64,000 nucleotides of DNA from Faucicola sp902506215 (GTDB taxonomy: Bacteria; Pseudomonadota; Gammaproteobacteria; Pseudomonadales; Moraxellaceae), in contig CP069437.1 in NCBI GenBank assembly GCA_016888885.1, positions 1,798,001 to 1,862,000 of the forward strand, given 5' to 3'. The notes under the pieces were generated by a model. It worked only from the letters and a program-made list of their open reading frames with translations, did no database searches and was not told where the DNA came from. This document shows positions 24,380 to 33,414 of this stretch, piece by piece. How positions within the stretch are numbered: position 1 is the first letter of the stretch; each line of letters begins with the position of its first letter. The position numbers and the translations under genes were made by a program.

Positions 24380-26938
24380 ATGCTAACCAAATTTTTTAAA
24401 CGAGGCGGCACGGATGATGACAGACGTACCTTAGGTGGGTCAGCTGTTAAACATTATTTACTGGGAAGTGACGATCAACCGCGTGAAAAAGCGCGTTTGC
24501 TATTGGGCGATCCGGATGAGGTCACTGAGATTATTAATGGCTTGCCGTTTGCCAAAGTTTATAGCAGTGGCTGTTTAAGCTTTCATGAAAAAGATCTGTT
24601 AACTGACGCCCAAAAATTTGAGATTATCGAAGATTTCGAAGCCATGATGTTTGTTGGCTTACAACCCCATCAGTATACGTCGTACTGGGTGGAGCATACC
24701 GATAAAGGTCGGGTCGAGCTTAACTTTGTCTTTCCCAATGTTGAGCTGATCTCGGGTAATCATTTACAGGTGTATTACCATTATCGGGATTTAGCGTTGG
24801 TCAATAGTTGGAAAGATTTGACCAATGATAGGTACGGCTTTGTTAATCCCGCGGATTTAAATAACCGTCGAGATGTGACCCCCAGTATGGCCCCAAACAT
24901 TGTTAAAGATTGGGCAACGTCAGATAAGCAGTCAATCATCGATAAGTTAAAACGCTTTACTGAGGTAGAAGATATCAAAAATGCGCTTACTGATTTGGTG
25001 TTAACCCAATCTGAGCTGCGACGACAGCAGGGTAAGCCACTCAAAGGTCAAGATGACATTGCCGATATGCTGACAAAATACGGTTTTGAAATCTCTCGTC
25101 AAGGTAAAGACAGTATCAGTATTAAAAACCCTGATCCCACGAAAAAAAATATTAAACTAAAAGGTGTGATTTATGAGCGAGACGCCACCGAATCCGTTAT
25201 TCGATATGTTGCAGAACGCAAAGGCGCAGACCCAGCAGCAAATCAAATCTCAGCAGATGACCGAGCAAAACAGCTTAGACAAGCAGCAGCAACTTTTTCA
25301 AGCGAGCTTGAAAAACGTCGAGAACGACATTATCAGCGGTATGACGAAAATTTGCGCGCTGCTCGAGCGTTATCAAGACAGCAGTCAAAACTTAAGCGAC
25401 AGCCATCTAAAGCAGCATCAAAGCTGGCTCAATCAGACCTGTCAGACCTTGGAGAGCGCCAAACAGACCTTGCTTGGGGTGTCGACGCAAATCGATCAGC
25501 TCAAGCAGCAGACCAGCAACGATTATCAGCGTACCCAAACCCACTTGACGAAGCAGAGCAGTCAATTACGCCAAGCCATAACCCACGAGACACAAACCAC
25601 CCTACAGCATCACCAACGCCAACAGCAAACCCTGCGTCAGCAGATGGACGAGCGTCACCAAGCGGATATCGAGATGATCGAGTACAGCCAACAGCAAAGC
25701 AGGGTGCTGATTGGGCAACTAGCACGCAACAAACTGAGCCTAGGGATCGTCATGGGCAGCCTATTGGGGGGATTGCTACTGCTGATGGGGATATTAGCAC
25801 TGATCAATCACAGCCAGTACCAGGATTGGCAGGAAACCAAGGTCTTAGTCGACCAAAGTCAAAAAGAACTAAGCTTACTCAATCAACAAATCAATCGTAC
25901 CCCGATTCAATACCAAGCCCAAGCCCTTACCGATATCCAGCCGGGTTATGGCGGTGGTATCAATATTACCCCCAAATATCCCAACAGCGCCGTATGCCAA
26001 AAAAATGGCTTTGGCTATCCGACGCTTTATATCAACCAAAACCCGTATTACCGTCCCAACTAGAGACAAATAACCATGCAACCCATTACCACACAGCAGC
26101 TCATTACCAAGCGCTTAAACGAGCTGTCGAGCGATTTGCACAGCCAAGTGAGCCAGATGCTCAACCAACTCCAAGCGCAGCAATCCCAGACAATCGACGA
26201 GATGGTACAAAAACATCTGGAATTGATGTTGCCCAACTTGTATCAGCAGCTATTAACTCACCTAACCGAGCAAGTAAACCAAAAGACCGAGACGCACAAC
26301 CAGCAGATCACCCAATACTTGGACGAATTAAGCAAGCTACAGACTGCCGAAATAGCAACACTGAAAAAAGGACGAGAAGAATTTCAGCGCTTGCAGGACA
26401 AGATAGCAGCCACCTTGACCAGTTTGGACAGCGTATCACTGCTCGACGACAGCGCAGTAAAAAACTCGCTAACCAGCTTACACAATTCGATAACCAGCTT
26501 ACAGACACAGATGGAGGGCTTAGCAACCTCACAACAGGCTATGACAAGCAAACAAACCGATTTATCCAACTTAATCGGCGAATTAGAAAGGTTAAAAGAG
26601 GCTATGGCTTCCACGCTCATGGACTTCAAAAATCAGCAAATCAGTTTAAGACAATCATTGGCGCAGTTTCAGCCGTTGTTAAAGCCGTGATTGCGTTGTT
26701 CAAAAAATTATTTAATGGGTTAAAGCAGCAGGTGGTTGGGTATGCCAAGGAGGGGTTGTTACATCATGCTAATTCTGATGGGTCAATGGGACGACAGGCG
26801 ACAACAAAGGAGGCGGAATCATTCGTCGATAGCCATCCGTATGATTTGTCGGGGTATGCCCAATTAACGATGACCGCTAAAAAGTTGGAAAAAGATAAAG
26901 AGTTAAGACATGAGCCGTTTAGAGGGTTTGGGCGGTAG
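24380..26938 (+). CDS. mobA: MobA relaxase, ColE1-like (MOBP, HEN type)
   Basis: 852-residue nicking enzyme that starts conjugal mobilisation. The catalytic HEN signature is H106-x6-E113-x-N115 in WVEHTDKGRVELNFVF, as in ColE1 MbeA, which uses this in place of the HUH triad. The relaxase domain ends near residue 260; the long C-terminal part is Gln/Ser/Pro-rich and low in complexity. That part is explained by two other genes encoded inside it in another frame (25173-26063 and 26076-26690). The last 100 residues include a short hydrophobic stretch (IGAVSAVVKAVIALF). Confidence 0.92.
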   Translation: MLTKFFKRGGTDDDRRTLGGSAVKHYLLGSDDQPREKARLLLGDPDEVTEIINGLPFAKVYSSGCLSFHEKDLLTDAQKFEIIEDFEAMMFVGLQPHQYTSYWVEHTDKGRVELNFVFPNVELISGNHLQVYYHYRDLALVNSWKDLTNDRYGFVNPADLNNRRDVTPSMAPNIVKDWATSDKQSIIDKLKRFTEVEDIKNALTDLVLTQSELRRQQGKPLKGQDDIADMLTKYGFEISRQGKDSISIKNPDPTKKNIKLKGVIYERDATESVIRYVAERKGADPAANQISADDRAKQLRQAAATFSSELEKRRERHYQRYDENLRAARALSRQQSKLKRQPSKAASKLAQSDLSDLGERQTDLAWGVDANRSAQAADQQRLSAYPNPLDEAEQSITPSHNPRDTNHPTASPTPTANPASADGRASPSGYRDDRVQPTAKQGADWATSTQQTEPRDRHGQPIGGIATADGDISTDQSQPVPGLAGNQGLSRPKSKRTKLTQSTNQSYPDSIPSPSPYRYPAGLWRWYQYYPQISQQRRMPKKWLWLSDALYQPKPVLPSQLETNNHATHYHTAAHYQALKRAVERFAQPSEPDAQPTPSAAIPDNRRDGTKTSGIDVAQLVSAAINSPNRASKPKDRDAQPADHPILGRIKQATDCRNSNTEKRTRRISALAGQDSSHLDQFGQRITARRQRSKKLANQLTQFDNQLTDTDGGLSNLTTGYDKQTNRFIQLNRRIRKVKRGYGFHAHGLQKSANQFKTIIGAVSAVVKAVIALFKKLFNGLKQQVVGYAKEGLLHHANSDGSMGRQATTKEAESFVDSHPYDLSGYAQLTMTAKKLEKDKELRHEPFRGFGR
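25173..26063 (+). CDS. MobB-like membrane protein nested inside mobA
   Basis: 296-residue protein read in the +1 frame within mobA, starting at an ATG preceded by AAAAGGTG. Gln-rich coiled coil over residues 20-180, then one clear transmembrane helix (LSLGIVMGSLLGGLLLLMGI, about 187-210), and a C-terminal segment ending YINQNPYYRPN. ColE1 mbeB is similarly overlapped by mbeA, and MobB proteins stabilise the relaxase and tie it to the membrane and transfer apparatus. The perfect helix and length argue that this is real coding and not a shadow. Confidence 0.75.
   Translation: MSETPPNPLFDMLQNAKAQTQQQIKSQQMTEQNSLDKQQQLFQASLKNVENDIISGMTKICALLERYQDSSQNLSDSHLKQHQSWLNQTCQTLESAKQTLLGVSTQIDQLKQQTSNDYQRTQTHLTKQSSQLRQAITHETQTTLQHHQRQQQTLRQQMDERHQADIEMIEYSQQQSRVLIGQLARNKLSLGIVMGSLLGGLLLLMGILALINHSQYQDWQETKVLVDQSQKELSLLNQQINRTPIQYQAQALTDIQPGYGGGINITPKYPNSAVCQKNGFGYPTLYINQNPYYRPN
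26076..26690 (+). CDS. MobD-like coiled-coil protein nested inside mobA
   Basis: 204 residues in the same register as the upstream nested gene, 12 bp after its stop. Entirely helical and Gln/Leu-rich (TTQQLITKRLNELSSDLHSQ, then many heptads to QISLRQSLAQFQPLLKP), with no membrane segment. Its place matches mbeD of ColE1, which also lies inside the relaxase gene. Function is inferred from position and composition. Confidence 0.68.
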   Translation: MQPITTQQLITKRLNELSSDLHSQVSQMLNQLQAQQSQTIDEMVQKHLELMLPNLYQQLLTHLTEQVNQKTETHNQQITQYLDELSKLQTAEIATLKKGREEFQRLQDKIAATLTSLDSVSLLDDSAVKNSLTSLHNSITSLQTQMEGLATSQQAMTSKQTDLSNLIGELERLKEAMASTLMDFKNQQISLRQSLAQFQPLLKP

Positions 26939-26973
26939 GGGTGGATAACGGTAATTGGATGATTAGATGTAGA

Positions 26974-27153
26974 TTAGCGAAACAAATCCCGCTGCTTATT
27001 ATCTGCCAAATACCTTTTAATCAACTCACGAATCACAAAAGACTGGGAGTAGTCTTTTTCAGCACACACCCGTTTAAATTCATTGACCAAGTTCTCATCA
27101 AGACGCACGGTTAGGGCAACAGATTTTTTATCAGCGGTCTTCTTATCCGTCAT
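26974..27153 (-). CDS. Small ribbon-helix-helix (CopG-like) protein
   Basis: 59-residue protein: DKKSVALTVRLDENLVNEFK, RVCAEKDYSQSFVIRELI, KRYLADNK. This is a short beta strand followed by two helices with the turn before the second, typical of CopG/Arc DNA-binding proteins. It converges on mobA. Possible role in copy control or as an antitoxin remnant; no toxin gene is adjacent, and the flank is cut by an IS5-family element. Confidence 0.7.
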   Translation of the reverse strand: MTDKKTADKKSVALTVRLDENLVNEFKRVCAEKDYSQSFVIRELIKRYLADNKQRDLFR

Positions 27154-27180
27154 GACTTAAACCCTGTAAGTAACTTACTG

Positions 27181-28044
27181 AAGACTGTAGGTTGTCATGA
27201 AGTCGCCACACATCCCCACCTTGTCATGTTTAAAATCCTGTTACTACAAAAACTGTACAACCTATCCGACCCAGCCATGGAAAAACAGCTAGCACGGGAC
27301 TTACTATTTCGTCGCTTTGTTGGCCTATCATTAACGGATGATGTACCCGACCATAGCACCATTTGGCGATACCACAAACACCTAGGTGAGCTTAGACTGA
27401 TTGAACCATTGTTCAACCAAATCAATGAGCAACTAGCCCAACAAAACATTTTTATCAAAGCGGGCAGTGTCAGCATCATCGATGCCAGTATCGTTGAAGC
27501 TAAAAACAAACGACCTAAGAAAGGCAAACACACCGACAATACCCAAGATAACGAAGCCGCCTATGTCAGTAAAAAAGACAGTACAGGTAAAGTAAAAACC
27601 ACCTACGGCTTTAAAATTCATCTCAACTGTGATGAAGACAGCTTTGTCAAAAAGGTTGAAACTACCCCTGCCAATGTCCATGATTCCCAATGTTTTACCA
27701 CGCTGTTAACAGATGATGAATCAGCCGTGTATGCTGACAGTGCGTATAAAAGCCAAGCCCATGATGACTACCTTGCCGAGCATGAACCACCGATAAAAAA
27801 TCATATTCATGATAGAGCATGGCGCAATACTCCCTTAACCGAACAGCAAAAACGCAATAATACCCAAAAGAGCCAAACTAGAAACACCGTTGAGCGGGTC
27901 TTTGGACATTTTAAACTGCATTATGGGATGAGCAAAGCTCGTCATTTAGGGTTAATGCAATTTCATACCAGCACTTTGCTTGCAAGCATGGTGCATAATT
28001 TAAAAACTGCCCTAAGCTTGAAACGAAAATACGGACTCGCCTAG
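27181..28044 (+). pseudogene. IS5-group transposase, N-terminally truncated
   Basis: The recognisable part begins THPHLVMFKILLLQKLYNLS (upstream of the ATG at 27226) and runs to 28044: first Asp in VSIIDASIVEAKNKRPKKGK, NVHDSQCF, second Asp in VYADSAYKS, Glu in RNTVERVFGHFKLHYGMSKA. Full IS5-group transposases carry about 50-60 more N-terminal residues, which are missing here, and no left terminal repeat is found. It is a 5'-deleted element. The 272-residue frame itself is undamaged. Confidence 0.82.
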
Positions 28045-28171
28045 GGTTATTGTGTCTGTTGGTTAGTAAGCTCAGCCAATAGACACAAATTTAACAACCA
28101 TTTGGAGATTTTATCCATGATTTAGCCATTGTTTTGCTTATTTCATTGCCATTCTTTGTTTTTTTTATGGC

Positions 28172-28242
28172 TTAAAGCGCTAAATCAATCACAATACGAC
28201 CATCAATTTTGCCATGTTCCATGCGCTCAAAAATATCATTAA
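28172..28242 (-). pseudogene. C-terminal scrap of a zinc-type alcohol dehydrogenase
   Basis: On the minus strand the last 22 codons read NDIFERMEHGKIDGRIVIDL and end at 28172. IFxRMExGKIxGRxVL is the usual C-terminus of AdhP-like alcohol dehydrogenases. The rest is absent; the fragment is cut exactly at the start of the neighbouring insertion sequence (28243). Confidence 0.65.
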
Positions 28243-29390
28243 TAGAACTTACGCACTATCTTAACTCAACAAAACATGATAGCCCTAGCTAAATTTTGGA
28301 TTTAGATAAAACAAATCATCAGCGACCTGTCTTGACATCTGAGCCACTACAGGCGTAAAAAGATGACTAACCCAAGCATACACCGAAGAAAAGCCGAAAC
28401 TTAATTGCTGTTTTAAATACACGAACGCCATCAATGATGAGAACACATGATTACGGATTTTACGCTCACGGCGAAGCTGAAACTTCTCAATCGAACAACA
28501 CTGTTTAATGGTTCGATGATAGGTTTCAATCTGCCAATGACAATCATGCAAATACTCAAAATCAAGTGGTGTAAATACCGGTGAATTTGGCTCGCTGTCT
28601 TTAGGTTTAGGGTCAAACTTCACATAATGTCTCACTTGGTCTTTAAAGTGATGACGGTAAAGGGTAACAAAACCAAAGTCTTTAAGCCAAACTTCTAATC
28701 CTGTTTTTGGCACATGGTCAATCTGCTGTACTTGCAACCATTCGCCTTGTTTGATAGAAACCGTACGATTTGCCTTAACCGCAAACATAAACCCTAACTC
28801 AGCGTGTTTGATGTGTTTAAGGTTTTCTTTACTGCTGTACCAACTGTCGCCTGTGATATAGCTTGGGATAAGCCCCCATGCCAAGACTTCATCTAACATT
28901 TTTTGAAAGTAGTCGTTTTTGGTAAGGTTGTCTTTGGGGTCATATAGTCGGTAGTTGATGGGTTGGCTATTGCCTGTTAAGTCGGTGTAGTACAGGGTGA
29001 TAAGGTTAATGCCTTGTACGGCTTTGTGATGCTTGCCACTATAGTAATAGCCAATTAGGTCGGTTTTGTTGCTGTAGGGTTTGTCAAGCACGGTGTCATC
29101 TATGCTGATGATGCCACCAGTTAGGTTGATATGCCCCTTTGTTTGCTCATACAGGTCACGAGGCTCAAAGCTCTCTCTACCTAAAAAGTTGTTGATGCTG
29201 TCATGCCCAATCTCAATACTTTGAGCAAGCCTTGTGCAGGTGGGCTGTTTGGGTTCGCTGATGAGCATTCCGATATAGTGTCCTAGGGTGCAGTGGGCGG
29301 TGCTGGGTCGGCTAAGTTGTCTTATCAATTTGGTTGTTCTTGCTTTTCCTTTAGCATATCATGCTTTCTTTGGATAGTGCGTAAGTTCTA
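28243..29390 (-). mobile_element. IS4/IS701-like insertion sequence (second type)
   Basis: 1148 bp, ended by an 18-bp perfect inverted repeat TAGAACTTACGCACTATC / GATAGTGCGTAAGTTCTA. One intact transposase gene. The end sequence and transposase are related to, but clearly different from, the element at 10906-12049. No target duplication is visible. Confidence 0.88.
28285..29328 (-). CDS. IS4/IS701-like DDE transposase
   Basis: 347 residues. First Asp in GGIISIDDTVLDKPYS, second in YITGDSWYSSKENLKH, Glu region in CHWQIETYHRTIKQCCSIEK. Frame intact. The C-terminal DDE strand FMFAVKANRTVS parallels FIFALKSNRLVA in the transposase at 10915-11979. Confidence 0.87.
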   Translation of the reverse strand: MIRQLSRPSTAHCTLGHYIGMLISEPKQPTCTRLAQSIEIGHDSINNFLGRESFEPRDLYEQTKGHINLTGGIISIDDTVLDKPYSNKTDLIGYYYSGKHHKAVQGINLITLYYTDLTGNSQPINYRLYDPKDNLTKNDYFQKMLDEVLAWGLIPSYITGDSWYSSKENLKHIKHAELGFMFAVKANRTVSIKQGEWLQVQQIDHVPKTGLEVWLKDFGFVTLYRHHFKDQVRHYVKFDPKPKDSEPNSPVFTPLDFEYLHDCHWQIETYHRTIKQCCSIEKFQLRRERKIRNHVFSSLMAFVYLKQQLSFGFSSVYAWVSHLFTPVVAQMSRQVADDLFYLNPKFS

Positions 29391-29461
29391 GTTATTTAAA
29401 TGTCATTAAATTTCTGGATCGTTATGCTATGATTTTCTTAAACTAGCGTCCAGTTAATGGA

Positions 29462-30526
29462 TTGAAACAATTTATGAAGCCACAGATAGAAAGACTATTC
29501 GCCTTATATCAAGCGTTGCCTAGGATAGAATCTCAAGCAAAAACTTTAATCGAATTAGCAAAGCTTGAAAATGTCATACAAGCTTACGAGTTGCAAGGTG
29601 AACCTAACGATTCTCAAAGGCGCCAAATGCAGCGTGATTTGGATAGTCTTAGTGACGCATTAAAACAAGCATTAAAATCAGAAATAGATAAAAAGCCAAA
29701 AAAGTATTATTTACCGGCGTCAGCGAATATGGATAAAACTGATAGCAGCACAGCAATGCTATTGTTATTGGCAGAAAGTTTTCTTAAAAAAGTTGCACCA
29801 AAAGATTTGCTTGAGAATGCTAAATGGTTGTTTGATGGTGCTAATAATCAATTAGAAGCAAATAAAAAAGTCAAAAACTGGCGAAAGCGTATTTACTTTA
29901 AACCACTTCAAGATGAGTTTAAAGGTATTAAGCCAGAAGATGAATTAACGATCTATCAAGCATTACAGCAAGATGAACCATTGAAAATTATTTATCACAG
30001 CCAACAGCATGATGAAGAGCGTGAATATCGAGCTTATCCTGTCAAAATTGTGATTGAGCCGCATTGTCGCTTATTGATACTTGAGAATCCGACACATAAA
30101 GACACAATAAATTTTTTATTTCATCGCATTAAACACGCGGAAATTATCAAAAGTTTTAATGAGTTCCCAGATAGAGTAAGGTTAAATTTAGATAAGATCG
30201 AAAAGGAATTAGCTAAGCATACAGAATCAATGTTTAGTCGTCAGCCATTAGATTTAAAATTGCATATAGCAGAGCATAAGAGATATCTGATTGAGGACGT
30301 ACCAATCTTCGCTAATTATGAAAAATCACAGGTTTCTATTGAAGATGATGAAGTTGAATTTAGCATATCAAAAGTATTTGTTTCATACTCAGTGCTTAAT
30401 TATTTGATTGCGCATGCAGATTCAATTTATGTGGCTGAGCCTGAAGAGTTGCGAGACCGAGTGGTTGAGCAGTTAGAAAGTGGGCTTAATAGATATGGGT
30501 ATTTTGAAGAGAGTGAGGATGAATAA
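29462..30526 (+). CDS. WYL-domain regulator paired with a PD-(D/E)XK nuclease
   Basis: About 350 residues. N-terminal helical/wHTH-like region (ERLFALYQALPRIESQAKTL, RQMQRDLDSLSDAL) and a central WYL-type sandwich (LKIIYHSQQHDEEREYRAYP, LLILENPTHKDTINF), followed by a C-terminal extension. WYL proteins sense ligands, often nucleic acids or nucleotides, and regulate defence loci. The frame opens with TTG at 29462; an ATG at 29474 is a plausible start. Its stop abuts the nuclease ATG (30527) with no gap, so the two are coupled. A related WYL protein is at 40810-42881. Confidence 0.78.
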   Translation: MKQFMKPQIERLFALYQALPRIESQAKTLIELAKLENVIQAYELQGEPNDSQRRQMQRDLDSLSDALKQALKSEIDKKPKKYYLPASANMDKTDSSTAMLLLLAESFLKKVAPKDLLENAKWLFDGANNQLEANKKVKNWRKRIYFKPLQDEFKGIKPEDELTIYQALQQDEPLKIIYHSQQHDEEREYRAYPVKIVIEPHCRLLILENPTHKDTINFLFHRIKHAEIIKSFNEFPDRVRLNLDKIEKELAKHTESMFSRQPLDLKLHIAEHKRYLIEDVPIFANYEKSQVSIEDDEVEFSISKVFVSYSVLNYLIAHADSIYVAEPEELRDRVVEQLESGLNRYGYFEESEDE

Positions 30527-32179
30527 ATGAGTGCAATTGATTGGATTAAGCATGAAGATGGTAGTAAATTTTTTGTGAAGAATTTGAAAGTGACCCTGCG
30601 CGATGGAAAGTTAACTATTATTTTTCATGAATTTAATAATGAAACTCGCGTAAAAATCGAGGGGAAAATTATTCTGGATAAGGTAACTGATTTCCAGCAA
30701 AAAAATGGAGTAATCACTTATGCAACCAATAATGGAAGTCCTGAATCTTATCCATTTACAATTTCTGGTCAATTTTCTGATGAAAATTATGATGAGTTTA
30801 AAGGCGATTGGCTTGAAGAAAGAGTTTTATACTCAGTCAATATTAGTTTGGATGAACTAGAAATACCTATTGAAGATTCAAAAACCGAAGAATCTTTAGA
30901 TATTTTTCAGGCAGAAAAGTTGCTTACCACCTTTACTCAAATTAATGCATCACTGCCACAAGATAAGGTTGATGGTGAAGATAGCGATAATATTGATCCA
31001 TTATCAGAGATAACTTTAGATTTAGATAAGGCAAAACGACTGATTCAAGATTTCAAAAAACTTGAAAAACCGCCCGAACGGAAAAAGGCTTTTCTAGAAA
31101 TTATAGGGTTAAGTCATCTAGAAGCTGTTAGCTCTAAAGCATTAGCTTTTTTCTTTGACACTGATGAGGTACATCAACTTAAAGACTTATGTTTACAAGC
31201 ATTATATGATTATATTTTAGATAGAGCGAAAAGTGAGAATGAACTAGCAATCTCAACTCAAAGTGTAGAGAGAGAAGTCAGTACTGACGATGGTTCAAGA
31301 ATTGATATCGTTATAGATACTTATGATGACTTAATTATTATTGAGAATAAACTATTTCATACCGTTAATAATCCATTTGAAAGTTATGTGAATTATGGCA
31401 AGTTAAGGCGAGGAGAGAGAAACGGGCATTATATTATTTTAGGTATTCATAAACCTGAAACATTACCAGAGCATTTTAAATTTATTAGTCACTTTGACTT
31501 AGCTGATGCAATTAGAAATCGTTTAGGTGATTATTTGATGGATGCAGACCAACATTATGTAACTTTACTAGTCGATTATTTACATGCTTTAGATGACTTT
31601 AACCCTAACTCGAGGATAGGAAAAATGGAACAAGCAATCGTTAATTTTTTTGGTGAGAATCATTCATTACTAACTGATGTTTATTATGCGAAACAGCATT
31701 TTATCAACTATGCTGAACAACAAATACAAAAAATGAAAAGCCAGCTAGATTTAGAAAAATCAACACTCTTAAACTATGATGAGTATTCTGAAGACGTAGA
31801 AGAAGATCCTGATAATTATTGGCTTGGTTATAACACTAATTCCCAAGTTTTTAATAGCCATACTATTGCTATACAACAGGAGATGGGCTTTTATTTCTCA
31901 CTAGGTTGTTACACTCGTGGAATTTTTTTAACATTAGTTTATTATGGTAACTTAAATAACAAACGTAAAACACCAGAGAATTGTCTAAATAAATTACGAG
32001 AAATTGCAGATGGTTTAGGCATAGCTGAATATAGTAATATGGATGACTACGCTGACGATGCTGAATATCTGATTTTAAAACAATTTAAATGGAATGAATC
32101 CGCAGAAAGTGTAGTTAATCAAATTTTACCCACTATTAAACAAATAGAAACCGCTTTAAACTTTGATAAAGAAGCCTAA
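30527..32179 (+). CDS. PD-(D/E)XK nuclease-family protein (PDDEXK_4-like)
   Basis: 550 residues. Residues 1-115 look like a beta-rich domain of unknown kind. From about 175 comes a PDDEXK_4-type nuclease: LSHLEAVSSKALAFFFD, then the active-site run SRIDIVIDTYDDLIIIENKL (D...IENK) and NPFESYVNYGKLRR, with HYIILGIHKPETLP after it. The C-terminal third is helical with an acidic patch (EYSEDVEEDPDNYW). Catalytic Asp, Glu and Lys are all present, so it is probably an active DNase. Coupled to the upstream WYL gene; a defence role is inferred. Confidence 0.75.
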   Translation: MSAIDWIKHEDGSKFFVKNLKVTLRDGKLTIIFHEFNNETRVKIEGKIILDKVTDFQQKNGVITYATNNGSPESYPFTISGQFSDENYDEFKGDWLEERVLYSVNISLDELEIPIEDSKTEESLDIFQAEKLLTTFTQINASLPQDKVDGEDSDNIDPLSEITLDLDKAKRLIQDFKKLEKPPERKKAFLEIIGLSHLEAVSSKALAFFFDTDEVHQLKDLCLQALYDYILDRAKSENELAISTQSVEREVSTDDGSRIDIVIDTYDDLIIIENKLFHTVNNPFESYVNYGKLRRGERNGHYIILGIHKPETLPEHFKFISHFDLADAIRNRLGDYLMDADQHYVTLLVDYLHALDDFNPNSRIGKMEQAIVNFFGENHSLLTDVYYAKQHFINYAEQQIQKMKSQLDLEKSTLLNYDEYSEDVEEDPDNYWLGYNTNSQVFNSHTIAIQQEMGFYFSLGCYTRGIFLTLVYYGNLNNKRKTPENCLNKLREIADGLGIAEYSNMDDYADDAEYLILKQFKWNESAESVVNQILPTIKQIETALNFDKEA

Positions 32180-32250
32180 TTCAAAATATTTTTATTAATT
32201 TAATTTTTGAGTCTATTAATAAACCAATTAGCAACTAATTTAGAACCAAA

Positions 32251-32496
32251 TTAGTTGCTTTTTAAAGCCAATTGTTTAAGGGCATAGCGTATGATACCAC
32301 TATGCGTCTGCCCATATTTATCCGCCAGTGCCACCAATAAGTTATACTCGTATTCATTTAAAGGTAAGGTATGCGATTTAAATTTTCTGGCAGCTTTGGG
32401 GTCTAGGTTCGGCGTTTCATCTGATTGATTCGCATTTACGCCATTCACAAAATCTTGTTCCGTTAATGCAGTCTCTTGCGTGCGACGTTTAATCAT
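32251..32496 (-). CDS. Ribbon-helix-helix partner of the second ParA
   Basis: 81 residues. Flexible N-terminal half, then KSHTLPLNEYEYNLLVALAD and KYGQTHSGIIRYALKQLALK, an RHH-like DNA-binding fold. It overlaps the end of the parA-like gene by 4 bp, so the order is ATPase then DNA-binding partner, as in type Ib partition loci. Confidence 0.7.
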   Translation of the reverse strand: MIKRRTQETALTEQDFVNGVNANQSDETPNLDPKAARKFKSHTLPLNEYEYNLLVALADKYGQTHSGIIRYALKQLALKSN

Positions 32497-33122
32497 AATG
32501 CCAACTCCTTCATTAATTCACTAAACTCAGTAATGGCTTTCGCGTTAGTTGCTTCTATCACGCCTTTACCCTCGGCGAGTACATCGCGGTAAATTTTACG
32601 CTCATGGATAATCGTCGTTAGTGGGTTTAACAGCGGAAAATCACTCAAGTATTCTTTGGCTTGAACAACTTCTTTATTGGCCCGGTTGGTCGGTGCTAAG
32701 GTCAATAGCCCAAAACATTGCAATTGCTCGTTAAAGCTCATTGCCTGATCAATCACTTCGGTTAAATGCGGTAGAGTGTCTAAATCCAGCTGCGATGGTT
32801 TAAAAGGCACGATGAGTATATCCGCTACAAGCATAGCGGTGCGTAGCTCTTTACTGTCATGTCCTGCCACATCGACCACGACATACGCATAGCGCTGATT
32901 TAAATCTTTAAGGGTACTTTTGATATCGCCATATCGCTGGATACAGTGTACCTTTGCTAGACTGGTTTCATCCCGATCTCGGACCCAATTGGCGGAACTT
33001 TGTTGTGGATCAGCATCCACCAAAACCACATCTTTGCCAAGGTTTGCTAAGCTACACGCAATATTGATGGCGATGGTGGATTTGCCACAGCCACCTTTTT
33101 GACTACCTAACAAAATAATCAT
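32493..33122 (-). CDS. Second ParA-family partition ATPase
   Basis: 209 residues. Walker A KGGCGKSTIAINIACSLA, DADPQQSSANW, and Walker B VVVDVAGHDSKELR. Same class as the ParA at 12703 but clearly diverged (GGCGKS against GGVGKT). Two partition ATPases in one window imply that two replicons have fused or that this module was captured. Confidence 0.88.
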   Translation of the reverse strand: MIILLGSQKGGCGKSTIAINIACSLANLGKDVVLVDADPQQSSANWVRDRDETSLAKVHCIQRYGDIKSTLKDLNQRYAYVVVDVAGHDSKELRTAMLVADILIVPFKPSQLDLDTLPHLTEVIDQAMSFNEQLQCFGLLTLAPTNRANKEVVQAKEYLSDFPLLNPLTTIIHERKIYRDVLAEGKGVIEATNAKAITEFSELMKELAL

Positions 33123-33414
33123 AATGAACCTAATTTACTATTGATTTAGAACTAAATGATAACTTATTTAATGGTTAATTAGTTTTTTATTAGTATTGAT
33201 TATAGTGCATTCAGAATCGAAGTCAACCAAACGTATTTGACAGCTTTATTCATGTGATAGAAATTAAATAAGAAAGGCGCAGATAAGTTTTTATATATAT
33301 TTTGTTGATTATAAAATGTATCAAAATACAGACTATATCGAATAAAGAAACCTAGAATATATTTTTCCAACTTTACGGTTATAATCAGATTAACCTTCTT
33401 ACTCGACTCGTGAT
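33123..33414. promoter_or_regulatory. Divergent promoter region between parA2 and the PP2C train
   Basis: 292 bp, AT-rich. Close to the ATPase start are short repeats of the TTTAGAACTAAAT and TTAATTAGTT kind, likely operator/centromere repeats for the second partition pair. The remaining ~200 bp before the PP2C gene shows no reading frame and must carry its promoter; TTTACGGTTATAATCAG near 33373 contains a TATAAT hexamer. Confidence 0.45.
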
